Positions 8,165-22,009 of a stretch of 64,000 nt of DNA are shown piece by piece. A program made the translations under genes and the position numbers. The notes under the pieces are model-generated. The model made no database searches, was not told the DNA's origin, and saw only the letters and a program-made list of their open reading frames with translations. The first letter of the stretch is position 1; every line of letters begins with the position of its first letter. Source of the DNA: Streptomyces sp. NBC_01689 (GTDB taxonomy: Bacteria; Actinomycetota; Actinomycetes; Streptomycetales; Streptomycetaceae); NCBI RefSeq assembly GCF_036250675.1, contig NZ_CP109592.1:4588001-4652000 (forward strand), written 5' to 3'.

Positions 8165-9214
8165 TCAGAAGAAGACCGACCGGCGCTGCACCAGCAGCTT
8201 GTACAGCGTGTGCTGGATCTGCTCCCGCACCTGGTCCGTCAGGTTGAACATCAGCATCGGGTCCTCGGCGGCCTCCGGCGGATACCCGTCCGTGGGGATC
8301 GGCTCACCGAACTGGATCGTCCACTTCGTCGGCAGCGGCACGGCCCCGAGCGGCCCGAGCCACGGGAAGGTCGGCGTGATCGGGAAGTACGGGAATCCCA
8401 GGAGCCGCGCGAGCGTCTTCGCGTTCCCGATCATGGGGTAGATCTCCTCCGCGCCCACGATCGAGCACGGGATGATCGGGGTGCCCTGCCGCAGGGCCGT
8501 CGAAACGAACCCGCCGCGCCCGAAGCGCTGGAGCTTGTAGCGCTCGCTGAACGGCTTGCCGATGCCCTTGAAGCCCTCCGGCATCACCCCGACCAGCTCA
8601 CCGCGCTCCAGCAGCCGTTCGGCGTCCTCGGCACAGGCGAGCGTATGACCGGCCTTGCGGGCCAGCTCGTTGACGACCGGCAGCATGAAGACCAGGTCGG
8701 CCGCGAGCAGCCGCAGATGCCGGCCCGCCGGATGGTTGTCGTGGACCGCGACCTGCATCATCAGGCCGTCCAGCGGCAGCGTCCCGGAGTGGTTCGCGAC
8801 GATCAGCGCCCCGCCCTCGGAGGGGATGTTCTCGATGCCCTTGACCTCGACCCTGAAGTACTTCTCGTAGAGCGGGCGGATCATGGACATCAGGACCTGG
8901 TCGGTGAGCTCCTGGTCGTACCCGAAGTCGTCGACCTCGTAGTCACCGGTCAGACGCCGGCGCAGGAAGGCGAGGCCCCCGGCCACACGCCGTTCCAGCC
9001 CGCCACCGTTCCGGGGCTGCTGAACCGGCTTCTCCTCACGCGTCACAGGAACATCATCCTGCGGGTGGGGCCGGCCCGGCAGGGGCTGGACCTCACGGAC
9101 CACCGCGGGATCGCCCGTGCGCCGGCTCCCCGTGGTCCGCCGCCGCGCCGGGCGCTGCGCCGCACCCCCGCGCGAGCGGTCGTCGTCGAACGGAATGACC
9201 TTGGCGTCCGCCAT
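8165..9214 (-). CDS. Lysophospholipid acyltransferase-family protein (PlsC-like)
   Basis: 349 residues from the ATG at 9214 (MADAKVIPFDDD). The acyltransferase motif NHSGTLPLD (141-149; His/Asp catalytic pair) is followed by PEGFKGIGK and IIPCSIVGAEE, typical of the glycerol-phosphate acyltransferase superfamily. About 80 N-terminal residues are basic and disordered-looking. It begins 15 nt after the epimerase stop (9229), so the two are cotranscribed; the same pair occurs next to this locus in mycobacteria. Acyl acceptor unknown. Confidence 0.88.
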   Translation of the reverse strand: MADAKVIPFDDDRSRGGAAQRPARRRTTGSRRTGDPAVVREVQPLPGRPHPQDDVPVTREEKPVQQPRNGGGLERRVAGGLAFLRRRLTGDYEVDDFGYDQELTDQVLMSMIRPLYEKYFRVEVKGIENIPSEGGALIVANHSGTLPLDGLMMQVAVHDNHPAGRHLRLLAADLVFMLPVVNELARKAGHTLACAEDAERLLERGELVGVMPEGFKGIGKPFSERYKLQRFGRGGFVSTALRQGTPIIPCSIVGAEEIYPMIGNAKTLARLLGFPYFPITPTFPWLGPLGAVPLPTKWTIQFGEPIPTDGYPPEAAEDPMLMFNLTDQVREQIQHTLYKLLVQRRSVFF

Positions 9215-9228
9215 CGTCGATGCGCTCC

Positions 9229-10290
9229 TCAGTTGGCGCTCAGTGTCGGGGGCTGGCCGCCGCCCAGGACGGGCAGCGCGGCGATCCTGTCGACGGCCCC
9301 CGCGAGGGCCTCGGGGGGCAGGAGTCCCGGGCCCCGGCTGCGTGCGAAGTCCGCGAAGGTCTCGGCCGTCGAGTACTTCGGTTTGTACCCCAGCGTCTCG
9401 CGCATCTGATTCGTCGACACGACCCTGCCGTGCGTCAGCAGCCGCAACTGCTCCGGGGAGAAGTCCGTCACCCCCAGGGTACGCACCGCCGTGCCCACCC
9501 AGGTGAGCGCGGGCAACAGCAGCGGCACCGTGGGACGGCCCAGCCGTCGCGCGCACTGCGAGAGCAACAGGACGCCGTCTCCGGCGATGTTGAACGTGCC
9601 GCTGTTCAGCGTGCCCCGCTCCGGCTCGTCCGAGGCGATCCGCAGCACCTCGATGACGTCGTCCTCGTGCACGAACTGGAGCCGCGGGTCGTACCCGAAC
9701 ACCGTCGGCAGCACCGGCAGCGCGAAGTACGACGCGAGGGGCGAATCCGCGCTCGGGCCGAGGATGTTCGCGAAGCGCAGCACACACACGGCGACGTCGG
9801 GCCGGCGGCGCGCGAAGCCCCGTACGTACCCCTCGACCTCGACCGTGTCCTTCGCGAAGCCGCCGCTGGGCAGCGACTTGGGCGGGGTCGTCTCGGTGAA
9901 CACGGCCGGGTCGCGGGGCGCGGACCCGTAGACGTTCGTACTGGACTTCACGACGAGCCGCTTGACCGTCGGGGACTTCTGGCAGGCGCCGAGGAGCTGC
10001 ATGGTGCCGATGACGTTGGTCTCCTTGACCGTCGTCCGGCTGCCGCCGCTCAGCGCGGTGCCCGTCACGTCCATGTGCACGACCGTGTCGACGGAGTGCT
10101 CGGCGAGCACCCGGGCGATCGTGGGCTGGCGGATGTCGGCCCGGACGAAGTCCGCACCGCCCAGATGGTGCTCGGGCGTCACCGCGTCCACGGCGATCAC
10201 GCGGTCCACCTGCGGGTCACGCTGGATCCGTCGTACGTACCGGCCCCCCAACTGGCGGGCCACTCCGGTCACGAGCACGACCTTCCCCAA
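9229..10290 (-). CDS. NAD-dependent epimerase/dehydratase family protein
   Basis: Extended short-chain dehydrogenase fold. 353 residues from the TTG at 10290 (MGKVVLVTGVARQLGGR), chosen because it places the dinucleotide loop VTGVARQLGG at the very N-terminus and has an AGAGAGG-like site about 8 nt upstream; the open frame continues to 10476. Later motifs are VVKSSTNVYGSAP and VLRFANILGPSADSPL. GalE-like in architecture, but the substrate cannot be read from sequence. In an operon with the downstream acyltransferase. Confidence 0.85.
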   Translation of the reverse strand: MGKVVLVTGVARQLGGRYVRRIQRDPQVDRVIAVDAVTPEHHLGGADFVRADIRQPTIARVLAEHSVDTVVHMDVTGTALSGGSRTTVKETNVIGTMQLLGACQKSPTVKRLVVKSSTNVYGSAPRDPAVFTETTPPKSLPSGGFAKDTVEVEGYVRGFARRRPDVAVCVLRFANILGPSADSPLASYFALPVLPTVFGYDPRLQFVHEDDVIEVLRIASDEPERGTLNSGTFNIAGDGVLLLSQCARRLGRPTVPLLLPALTWVGTAVRTLGVTDFSPEQLRLLTHGRVVSTNQMRETLGYKPKYSTAETFADFARSRGPGLLPPEALAGAVDRIAALPVLGGGQPPTLSAN

Positions 10291-10535
10291 GATCAGCGCC
10301 TCTCTTCCCGTGCTGGACGTATCTGGACGTAGCTCTGCTCGTAGCCTGCCGTGTTCCCCGTGTGCCGCCAACCTAGCGGGTCGATGTTGCGCCGGGATGA
10401 CCGCCCGGCGCACGCGATGACGGTGAGCCGGGGGCCTACGACCGGACGGGACCGCGGGGCCCGCAGGCGTACGCACAGCATCCTCCCTGAGGGCACCGCG
10501 GGCGCAGACGCGCGGCCGCCCGCGGCCGGAAAACG

Positions 10536-10569
10536 CTGTGGCCCCCCACCGGCAGGTGGGGGGCCACAG
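10536..10569 (-). terminator. Rho-independent terminator after the bS22 gene
   Basis: 15-bp perfect stem (10536-10550 / 10555-10569) with a 4-nt loop; on the minus strand it is followed by GCGTTTTCC. It lies 62 bp downstream of the bS22 stop codon. Confidence 0.85.
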
Positions 10570-10631
10570 AGCGCGCTGTCGACAGCTGTCGCACCTCGCA
10601 AGGACGAGCCCCGCTCAGGCGGGGCACGGCC

Positions 10632-10730
10632 TTACTTCTTGTTGCGACGCTGAACGCGAGTGCGCTTGAGCAGCTTGCGGTGCTTCTTCTTGGCCATCCG
10701 CTTGCGCCGCTTCTTGATAACAGAGCCCAC
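10632..10730 (-). CDS. Small ribosomal protein bS22 (AURKAIC-type, 32 aa)
   Basis: A 32-residue, extremely basic peptide starting at [20 protein letters not shown] followed by [15 protein letters not shown]. It matches the conserved actinobacterial AURKAIC-like peptide that has been seen as bS22 in the mycobacterial 30S subunit. More than half its residues are Lys or Arg. It is followed by a strong terminator and preceded upstream by the small HTH gene, an order shared with mycobacteria. Confidence 0.92.
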   Translation of the reverse strand: MGSVIKKRRKRMAKKKHRKLLKRTRVQRRNKK

Positions 10731-10895
10731 GACTACCCTCGCTCACTTCTCTTTACTCGGTGCTGGGCTGCATGGGCCCACACGACCTATGAGGGGCCAG
10801 CCTACCCGTCCGAGCGCCAGGGTCGTAATCGAGGTGATCCGAGTGCATTCCCGGGGTGGCCACGAGGGCTTTCCGGGAACTCCACCCGGCCGCCG

Positions 10896-11108
10896 TCAGG
10901 CCGTCTCCACCCCCACATAGCTCTCGCGGAGGTACTCGTGAACCGCTTGCTCCGGCACCCGGAAGGACCTCCCCACCCGGATCGCCGGCAGATGACCGCT
11001 GTGCACCAAGCGGTACACGGTCATCTTCGACACTCGCATCACCGAGGCGACTTCCGCCACGGTAAGGAACTGAACCTCGTTCAGAGGCCTCTCGCCCGCT
11101 GCAGCCAT
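10896..11108 (-). CDS. Small MerR/excisionase-type helix-turn-helix DNA-binding protein
   Basis: 70 residues from the ATG at 11108. FLTVAEVASVMRVSKMTVYR is the helix-turn-helix and GHLPAIRVGRSFRVPEQAV the wing, the SinR/excisionase-like fold also seen in BldC. An in-frame start at 11189 would add 27 residues with no family resemblance. Located between bS22 and a putative phosphatase; conserved in position across actinobacteria. Targets unknown. It resembles BldC in fold, but I do not call it BldC. Confidence 0.85.
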   Translation of the reverse strand: MAAAGERPLNEVQFLTVAEVASVMRVSKMTVYRLVHSGHLPAIRVGRSFRVPEQAVHEYLRESYVGVETA

Positions 11109-11237
11109 GACACACCTGAACCTTCCGCACTCGACGGCCACCGGCTTCCCCTTCCGGTGACTCTTCGTCGTTGCGTGCTCACTCCCCAATGTAGGGGCGG
11201 GTGATGCGAGTGGGGAAGAGGGGATGCCATCGGCCGC

Positions 11238-12053
11238 CTACTGTGACAGACACGCTCGATTGAGTACATAGCGAGTAAGCGGTCGGTAGTAATCAGACCG
11301 CACAGCGTCATCAACCGGAACGACGACGGACACCCGCCCCTCTGCCTCTCCGACGAAGAGCGCGGGATCGTCCGTATCGGCCAGCCCCATGGCCTCGAAC
11401 CCCAGCTGACCTGCTCCGCAGACCCATCCGTGGTCACCGATCACCAGCTCCGGGAGCGGTCCCCCGGCCTCCGCCGCGGCGCCCAGAACGGTACGAACCG
11501 GGAGTGGCGAGTGGGAGTGCGCGCCGGTCGCACCACGGGGGGCACGCACCCCCGGTTCGCGCACCAACGCGACGCCCTGTACGTAGTCGAGGCTGTACGT
11601 GCGTAGACCGAACCGGGTCGTTATGTCGACAGAGCTACCCTGCGCGGGAGTGAGGACGGTACATCCCGCCGACGACAACGCGTCCGCGAGAGTGGCGTAG
11701 AAACCGAGCAGCCGGTGCGGGTGACCGGTTCCCAGCAGGACCGGTTCGCGGTTGCGGGCCGCCTGACCGAGCCGTCGGGCGAAGGCCTCCAGCGCGGCCA
11801 GGGTCCGCTCCGGGTCGATCACATCATGCCCGCTCGTGTGGGCCGGATCGGCCGAAACCCCGCACTTGTCCGCCATCAACTCGATCAGATCCCGTTGCCG
11901 CCAGGTCCATTCGGGATCAAGTCCGAGCAACACACGAGGATCACGGGCCGCGAAGAGCCGATAACTCCGCAGACTCTCCTCGCGCGAGGTGGCGACGGGC
12001 CCGGCCAGCCGGGCGGCCAGCAGATGCGCGCGCAATGCTCCGGTGCTCAACAC
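11238..12053 (-). CDS. Conserved actinobacterial protein, putative phosphatase
   Basis: 271 residues from a GTG with no clear ribosome-binding site. Contains VLLGTGHPHRLLGFYATLADAL, GCTVLTPAQG, ELVIGDHGWVCGAGQLGFEAMG and DDPALFVGEAEGRVSVVVPVDD. These blocks match a conserved actinobacterial family usually annotated phosphatase, but I see no standard HAD, PAP or tyrosine phosphatase motif, so the function rests on naming convention. Followed in the same direction by the HTH gene. Confidence 0.65.
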   Translation of the reverse strand: MLSTGALRAHLLAARLAGPVATSREESLRSYRLFAARDPRVLLGLDPEWTWRQRDLIELMADKCGVSADPAHTSGHDVIDPERTLAALEAFARRLGQAARNREPVLLGTGHPHRLLGFYATLADALSSAGCTVLTPAQGSSVDITTRFGLRTYSLDYVQGVALVREPGVRAPRGATGAHSHSPLPVRTVLGAAAEAGGPLPELVIGDHGWVCGAGQLGFEAMGLADTDDPALFVGEAEGRVSVVVPVDDAVRSDYYRPLTRYVLNRACLSQ

Positions 12054-12160
12054 GTCAGCGATGCTGGTACATGCGCCGGACGTTCACCCCGAAAATCCAG
12101 AAAACGCCCCACAGTTGGCGTAATGGACATCTCTCTCCGGCGGCACCCGGCGGAGCGGTC

Positions 12161-13333
12161 CTACGCGAGCAGTCCCCGCAGCGGGAAGACCGCCCGCCGG
12201 GTCGCCACGATCGCCTGGTCGAGCCGGTCCGCCGGGTCGTACCCCGACTCCCAGTCCTTCCACGGCACCGGCCAGCGCCCGTCCGTCATCCTCGCCGGCG
12301 CCAACTGCCGTGTACGGGCGAAGACTTCCTGACGCCAGCTCTCCGGGATCACCGTCTCGGGCGCGATCGGCCGCCCCGCCGCGACGGCCACCAGATGCGT
12401 CCACGACCGCGGTACGACCTCCACGACCGCGTACCCGCCGCCGCCCAGCGCGACCCACCGCCCGTCGGCGTACTCGTGCGCCAGGTCGTGACAGGCGACC
12501 TGTACCGCCCGCTGCGCGTCGAGGGAGACCGCGAGATGCGCGAGCGGGTCCTCGAAGTGGGTGTCGGCGCCGTGCTGGGTGACGAGCACCTGCGGCCGAA
12601 AGTCCGCGACCAGTTCGGGCACGACGGCGTGGAAGGCCCGCAGCCACCCCGCGTCCCCCGTCCCGGCCGGCAGCGCCACGTTCACCGCGCCGCCCTCAGC
12701 CCCCTCACCGCCGGTCTCCTCGGGCCATCCGGTCCCGGGGAACAGCGCCCGCGGGTGCTCGTGCAGCGAGATCGTCAGAACCCGCGGATCGTCCCAGAAG
12801 GCGGCCTGCACCCCGTCCCCGTGATGCACGTCGACGTCCACGTAGACGACCCGTTCGGCCCCGAGCTCCAGCAGGCGCGCGACCGCCAGCGCGGCGTCGT
12901 TGTAGACGCAGAACCCCGACGCGGCACCCGGCATCGCGTGATGCAGCCCGCCCGCGAAGTTCACCGCGTGCAGCGCGTCCCCGCGCCACACCGCCTCCGC
13001 CGCGCCGACCGACTGCCCCGCGATGAGCGCGGACACCTCGTGCATCCCCCCGAAGGCGGGATCGTCCAGGGTCCCCAGCCCGTACGAGACGTCCGCCGCC
13101 GCCGGATCGGCGGAGGCGGCCCTGACCGCCTCCACGTAGTCCTGCCGGTGCACCAGCCGCAGGGTGGACTCCCCGGCCGCCTTCGCCGCGACCACGTCCA
13201 CGTCCCGGTCGAGCCCGAAGGCACCGACCAGTCCCCGGGTCAGCGCCAGCCGGACCGGATCCATCGGATGGTCCGGACCGAAGTCATAGCCCGTTACTGC
13301 CTCGTCCCACATCAGCTGTGCGCGGCCGCTCAT
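12161..13333 (-). CDS. acuC: AcuC-type histone-deacetylase-family protein
   Basis: Zn-dependent amidohydrolase of the histone-deacetylase superfamily; in Bacillus AcuC deacetylates acetyl-CoA synthetase. 390 residues from the ATG at 13333 (a GTG at 13342 is alternative). Visible active-site blocks are GGLHHAMPGAASGFCVYND, DVDVHHGDGV (zinc ligands Asp/His), GADTHFEDPL and the catalytic-Tyr loop GGGGYAV. Its first 50 nt overlap the 3' end of the upstream MFS gene, and neither candidate start has a good ribosome-binding site, so coupled translation is likely. Confidence 0.88.
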   Translation of the reverse strand: MSGRAQLMWDEAVTGYDFGPDHPMDPVRLALTRGLVGAFGLDRDVDVVAAKAAGESTLRLVHRQDYVEAVRAASADPAAADVSYGLGTLDDPAFGGMHEVSALIAGQSVGAAEAVWRGDALHAVNFAGGLHHAMPGAASGFCVYNDAALAVARLLELGAERVVYVDVDVHHGDGVQAAFWDDPRVLTISLHEHPRALFPGTGWPEETGGEGAEGGAVNVALPAGTGDAGWLRAFHAVVPELVADFRPQVLVTQHGADTHFEDPLAHLAVSLDAQRAVQVACHDLAHEYADGRWVALGGGGYAVVEVVPRSWTHLVAVAAGRPIAPETVIPESWRQEVFARTRQLAPARMTDGRWPVPWKDWESGYDPADRLDQAIVATRRAVFPLRGLLA

Positions 13334-14516
13334 GCCCGTCACCGTATCGGTCCGGACCGGGCGCGAACGAGCGGGCGTACCCCAGCGTCACCAGGACCAA
13401 CACCATCGGCACCAGCATGGCGCCCCGGTAGTTCCACGCGTCGCCCAGCGCCCCCACCAACGGCGAACCGACCAGGAACCCCACGTAGTTGAAGATGTTC
13501 AGACGCGCGATGGCCGCGTCCGAAGCCCCCGGGAAGAGCCTCCCGGCCGCCGCGAAGGTCTGCGGAACCAGCACACACAGCCCCAGCCCCAGCAGGGTGA
13601 ACCCGAGCATCCCCACCCACGCCCCGGGCGCCGCCGCCACCACCCCGAACCCCAGCGCCGCCACCACGGCCCCCAGCCGCACCACCGCCACCGCGCCGAA
13701 CCGCCGCACCCCGACGTCCCCCACGGCCCGCCCCACCAGCGTCATCACCATGTAGACGTTGTACGGAACGGTCGCCAGCTGCTCCGAACTCCCCAGCACG
13801 TCCTGCAGATACTTGGCACTCCAGTTGGAGACCGTCGAGTCCCCGATGTACGCGAACGTCATCACCAGACACAGCGGCAGCAGCAGCTTGAACACGACCG
13901 GGCCGCCCTCCGCCTTCCCCTCCGGCCCGTCCCCCGCCTTCTGCGGCCCGGCCGCCGCGTCCCCGTCGACGTACCACCGGCTGCCCAGGAACGCGGCCGG
14001 CAGCAGCACCAGCACGACCGGCAGGTAGGACGTGAACAACGACAGGTGCCAGTGCGCCCCCGCCCACGCGAGCGAGGCGCCCACGATCCCGCCCAGGCTG
14101 TACGTGGCATGGAAGCCGAGCATGATGCTGCGCCCGTACGCCCGTTGCAGGCTCACCCCCAGCATGTTCATGGAGGCGTCGAGCGCGCCGACCGCGAGCC
14201 CGAAGGCACCGAGGGCCACCGCCATCTCCACGAGCCGGTCCCCCGTGCCCACCCCGAGCAGCGCCAGCAGCACCACGGGCTGGGACCAGCGCAGGAGCCG
14301 GCTGGGACGTATCCGCTTGACCAGGTGCTCGGTGGTCACGCTCCCCACACCGGCCAGGATCGGCACGGCCGCGAGGAAGACCGGCAGCAGCGCGTCGGAG
14401 ACCCCGTATCGGTCCTGGATGGCCGGGATGCGCGTCACCAGCAGCGCGAAGGTGGCGCCCTGGGCGAAGAAGCTGAACGCCAGCGAGGCCCTGCCGCGCC
14501 GCAGCACATCTGTCAT
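13284..14516 (-). CDS. MFS transporter
   Basis: 410 residues with about 12 hydrophobic segments and a central hydrophilic loop (about 185-210, Gly/Glu/Lys-rich). Resembles the sugar/multidrug MFS group: an early GATFALLVTRIPAIQDRYG, later GALDASMNMLGVSLQRAYGR and LFPGASDAAIARLNIFNYVG. The last 50 nt overlap the acuC start, linking the pair. Substrate unknown. Confidence 0.85.
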   Translation of the reverse strand: MTDVLRRGRASLAFSFFAQGATFALLVTRIPAIQDRYGVSDALLPVFLAAVPILAGVGSVTTEHLVKRIRPSRLLRWSQPVVLLALLGVGTGDRLVEMAVALGAFGLAVGALDASMNMLGVSLQRAYGRSIMLGFHATYSLGGIVGASLAWAGAHWHLSLFTSYLPVVLVLLPAAFLGSRWYVDGDAAAGPQKAGDGPEGKAEGGPVVFKLLLPLCLVMTFAYIGDSTVSNWSAKYLQDVLGSSEQLATVPYNVYMVMTLVGRAVGDVGVRRFGAVAVVRLGAVVAALGFGVVAAAPGAWVGMLGFTLLGLGLCVLVPQTFAAAGRLFPGASDAAIARLNIFNYVGFLVGSPLVGALGDAWNYRGAMLVPMVLVLVTLGYARSFAPGPDRYGDGHERPRTADVGRGSNGL

Positions 14517-14596
14517 GGCGGCGAGCGTAGGGCCCCGGCCTACCGGTGGGTAGATCCAGCCGAAGATGAATTCCGCTCAACTCTGCGGTGAAACGG

Positions 14597-15304
14597 TCAC
14601 AGCTCCCCGGTCCGGCCGGCCGCTTCCCCCCTGACCATCGCCTCCATCGGACCGGCGGCGAGACCACCACTGACCACCATGGCCAGCGCCATCGTGCCGA
14701 TCATGACGACCGTGCCGAGCCACACCATGGTGTCGACGGGCAGCGTGTACGCCCCCACGATCCGTACGACGCACTCGCCGAGCAGCGCCACGCCCCACAC
14801 GAGGGAGAAGGTCCGCTCGAACCTCCGGAACCGCTCGGACCCGCCGATCAGCCGCTCCCAGGCGGCGGTCCGCGCCGGGTCCCCCTTGGTCACGAACGGC
14901 TTCATCGCCGTCGTCATCATCGGCCGGCCCGCCATCACGGAGACCAGGACGCCGATCCCGATCACGCTGCTGACCCCGCTGTCCTTGGCGAGCATCAGCC
15001 GCGGGTCACCGGCGACCAGGCTCAGCAGCAGGCCCGCCACGTTGACGAACAGGATCAGCGCGGCCAGCGCGTTGACCCTCCGCTCCCGCACCACGCTCCA
15101 CACGGTCCGCACGGCGGGCACCACGCTGCTCCACCCGAGCGCCGCCATGGTGCTCATCCCGAAGCCGCTCTTGAGCAGGTAGTACGAGCCGATCGGCACC
15201 GCCACGTCGACGACCAGCGGCAGGAAGTGCCGCCGGGTGGCGGCCCTCGGTCCGCCGTCGGCGACAGCCGCCGCGATACCGCTCTCCGTGGCCGTGACGC
15301 TCAT
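14597..15304 (-). CDS. VC0807-like multi-pass membrane protein
   Basis: 235 residues with five to six membrane helices (for example LPLVVDVAVPIGSYYLL, ALILFVNVAGLLLSLVAG, TMVWLGTVVMIGTMALAMVV). The motif GDPRLMLAKDSGVSSVIG is typical of the VC0807 family of bacterial integral membrane proteins. GGAGGG precedes the ATG. No enzymatic motif is seen; the function is unknown. Same strand as the MFS gene with an 80-bp gap. Confidence 0.75.
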   Translation of the reverse strand: MSVTATESGIAAAVADGGPRAATRRHFLPLVVDVAVPIGSYYLLKSGFGMSTMAALGWSSVVPAVRTVWSVVRERRVNALAALILFVNVAGLLLSLVAGDPRLMLAKDSGVSSVIGIGVLVSVMAGRPMMTTAMKPFVTKGDPARTAAWERLIGGSERFRRFERTFSLVWGVALLGECVVRIVGAYTLPVDTMVWLGTVVMIGTMALAMVVSGGLAAGPMEAMVRGEAAGRTGEL

Positions 15305-15440
15305 GGTCGGGTCCCTCCGTCGTCGCCGTGTACGTGCCGCTCTTCGCTGTATTCAGCTTCGCGGCCGGACCCCGCTCGCCGACAGAAACGATCGTCCGGA
15401 GCTCGTCATGACAAATGTCAGCGGCGCCCGGTGGCGGGGG

Positions 15441-16085
15441 TCATACGAGCAGGTCGAGAAGGTCGGCCAGGTCGGAGAAGTGCCGGGTGGCCCCGGTGAG
15501 CCGTGCCGCGGGGGTCATGGCGGTGAACCCGTACACGTCCATGCCGGCCGCGTTCGCCGCCCGCACGCCGAGCGGGCTGTCCTCCACGACGACGCACCGC
15601 CGCGGTGGGACGCCCATCCGCTCGGCGGCGTGCAGGAACAGGTCGGGGGCCGGCTTGCCCTTCCCCACGTCCTGGGAGCTGAAGACCCGTCCTTCGTCGA
15701 ACCACCGGTCGAGGCCGGTGGTGCGGTGTCCCACCCGGATCCGCTCGTGGCTGCCGGAGGAGGCCACGCAGTACGGCACTCCGTCCGCGGTCAGTTTCTC
15801 CAGCACCTGCACCGCTCCGGCGACCGGCCGCAGTTCGCGTTCGAACGCGGCGAAGACCCGCGCGTGGAAGACGTCGTCGAAGTCGTCGGGCAGCCGCTGC
15901 CCGGTGCGCTCCTGGACCAGGTCGTGGACACGGTGCATCGCGGACCCCATGTAGTCCCGGACGGAGTCCTCGTACGAGGTGGGGTGTCCGAGTTCGGTCA
16001 GGTACGCGGCGAGGATGCCGTTGGAGATCGGTTCACTGTCCACGAGGACGCCGTCGTTGTCGAAGATGACCAGGTCATAGCGCAT
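15441..16085 (-). CDS. HAD-IA hydrolase (beta-phosphoglucomutase-like)
   Basis: 214 residues. Motif I is FDNDGVLVDSEP (Asp nucleophile; the usual DxDG is N-D-G here, with Asp at positions 1 and 3 of the motif), motif II the Ser in VASSGS, motif III the Lys in GKGKPAPDLF and motif IV VVEDSPLGV. This is the phosphatase/phosphoglucomutase subfamily I. Substrate not predictable. It is followed by the rRNA terminator region in the opposite order, so it is separately transcribed. Confidence 0.88.
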   Translation of the reverse strand: MRYDLVIFDNDGVLVDSEPISNGILAAYLTELGHPTSYEDSVRDYMGSAMHRVHDLVQERTGQRLPDDFDDVFHARVFAAFERELRPVAGAVQVLEKLTADGVPYCVASSGSHERIRVGHRTTGLDRWFDEGRVFSSQDVGKGKPAPDLFLHAAERMGVPPRRCVVVEDSPLGVRAANAAGMDVYGFTAMTPAARLTGATRHFSDLADLLDLLV

Positions 16086-16121
16086 GCGGCAACACTAGGA
16101 CGGAATGCCCCCTGAACGCAG

Positions 16122-16155
16122 AAAACCCCCGTACCGATTTCCCGGTACGGGGGTC
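16122..16155 (-). terminator. rRNA operon terminator
   Basis: Stem CCCCCGTACCG / CGGTACGGGGG-type inverted repeat just past the 5S gene, followed on the minus strand by TTTTCTG, a classic Rho-independent signal. Confidence 0.9.
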
Positions 16156-16169
16156 TCCTCAATATTTGT

Positions 16170-16286
16170 TCGGCGGCGTCCTACTCTCCCACAGGGTCCC
16201 CCCTGCAGTACCATCGGCGCTGTAAGGCTTAGCTTCCGGGTTCGGAATGTAACCGGGCGTTTCCCTCACGCTATGACCACCGAAAC
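16170..16286 (-). rRNA. rrf: 5S ribosomal RNA
   Basis: Minus-strand read begins GTTTCGGTGGTCATAGCG and includes the universal CCGAACCCGGAAGCTAAG segment and the terminal stem partner GAGTAGGACGCCGCCGAAC. About 117 nt. It is about 90 nt downstream of the 23S 3' end. Ends are approximate by a few bases. Confidence 0.95.
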
Positions 16287-16352
16287 ACTATGAAACACAA
16301 CCGGAGCCACAGCCAAAACGGCTACGACGGTTGTTCGTGGTTTCAGAACCAA

Positions 16353-16368
16353 CACAGTGGACGCGAGC
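16353..16368 (-). other. 3' strand of the pre-23S processing stem
   Basis: GCTCGCGTCCACTGTG on the minus strand is the perfect reverse complement of the 5' flank at 19500-19515. The two would form the RNase III-type stem enclosing 23S rRNA. Confidence 0.85.
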
Positions 16369-16371
16369 AAC

Positions 16372-21330
<4,959 letters not shown>

Positions 21331-21599
21331 TGCTTACCGGTAATCCGGCGAAACACACACGAGAGCGGAACCGAGGGAGGAATAATCCCCCGGTTCACAG
21401 CGTCCTCGCTGTGCGCCTGCCCCGAAAGGCAGGACTTTTTCAAAGGAACCTCGCCCCGACCGATCGGCCGGAGACGGGGTATCAACATATCTGGCGTTGA
21501 TTTTTGGCACGCTGTTGAGTTCTCAAGGAACGGACGCTTCCTTTGTACTCACCCTCTCGGGCTTTCCTCCGGGCGCTTCCCTTCGGTCTTGCGTTTCCG
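21331..21599 (-). other. rRNA leader with antitermination/processing element
   Basis: Leader between the promoters and 16S. It contains the conserved actinobacterial leader box (GTTCCTTGAGAACTCAACAG on the minus strand, within about 21504-21535) and two small hairpins, CACAGCG/CGCTGTG and CCTGCC/GGCAGG. The TTGAGAAC core recurs in the 16S-23S spacer. Confidence 0.75.
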
Positions 21600-21791
21600 A
21601 CTCTATCAGACCGTTTCCGTATCCGATTTCCTCGGCGCTTTCCAGGTTCCCGCTCTCGCGTTTCCCTTTCCGGCGAGTCCGACTCTATCAGATCCTTTCG
21701 GGCCTGATTCCCGGTCAGCGGGGGTTGTCTTCGCGGCCGTTGGGCCGTTCCGACGAGTGAGACTTTAGCGGATTCCTGCCCTCCGAGCTAA
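21600..21791 (-). promoter_or_regulatory. Tandem rRNA promoters (three -10 boxes)
   Basis: Minus-strand -10 hexamers TAGAGT at 21605-21600, TAGAGT at 21687-21682 (both within TCTGATAGAGTCGG, an 82-bp-spaced duplicated block) and TAAAGT at 21767-21762, the last with TTAGCT 18 bp upstream. The other -35 regions are non-canonical, as in known Streptomyces rrn promoters. Confidence 0.7.
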
Positions 21792-21940
21792 TCGAGGGCG
21801 TCCTTTCGAACGCGGATTCCTCATTTCGCAAACGCGCACGGAAACGAAACGACGACGAGTCGCCGTTCGCTGGAGGCTTGTTGCGGAATGGTTGTCCGGG
21901 GACCGACCGGAGTCGGCGCTCACGTCGGACAACTCGGAGA

Positions 21941-21969
21941 ACACTACGTACGCGGCAGGGGTGTGTCAA
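21941..21969 (-). promoter_or_regulatory. Consensus-like distal rRNA promoter
   Basis: TTGACA (21969-21964) and TAGTGT (21946-21941) on the minus strand with exactly 17 bp between them: the best vegetative promoter in the window. Its -35 lies only 40 bp from the divergent trpS leader ORF. Confidence 0.85.
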
Positions 21970-22009
21970 CTCCGCCCCGGACGCCCCTCGGGCGCGTACC
22001 CTCGGGGCC

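Noticed and set aside
8165..9787. 540-residue start for the acyltransferase frame
   Set aside because: The first about 190 residues overlap the epimerase gene in a shadow frame; the ATG at 9214 gives the known MADAKVIPF start.
10896..11189. Identification of the small HTH gene as bldC
   Set aside because: Fold is similar, but sequence and neighbours (bS22, epimerase) differ from the bldC locus as I know it.
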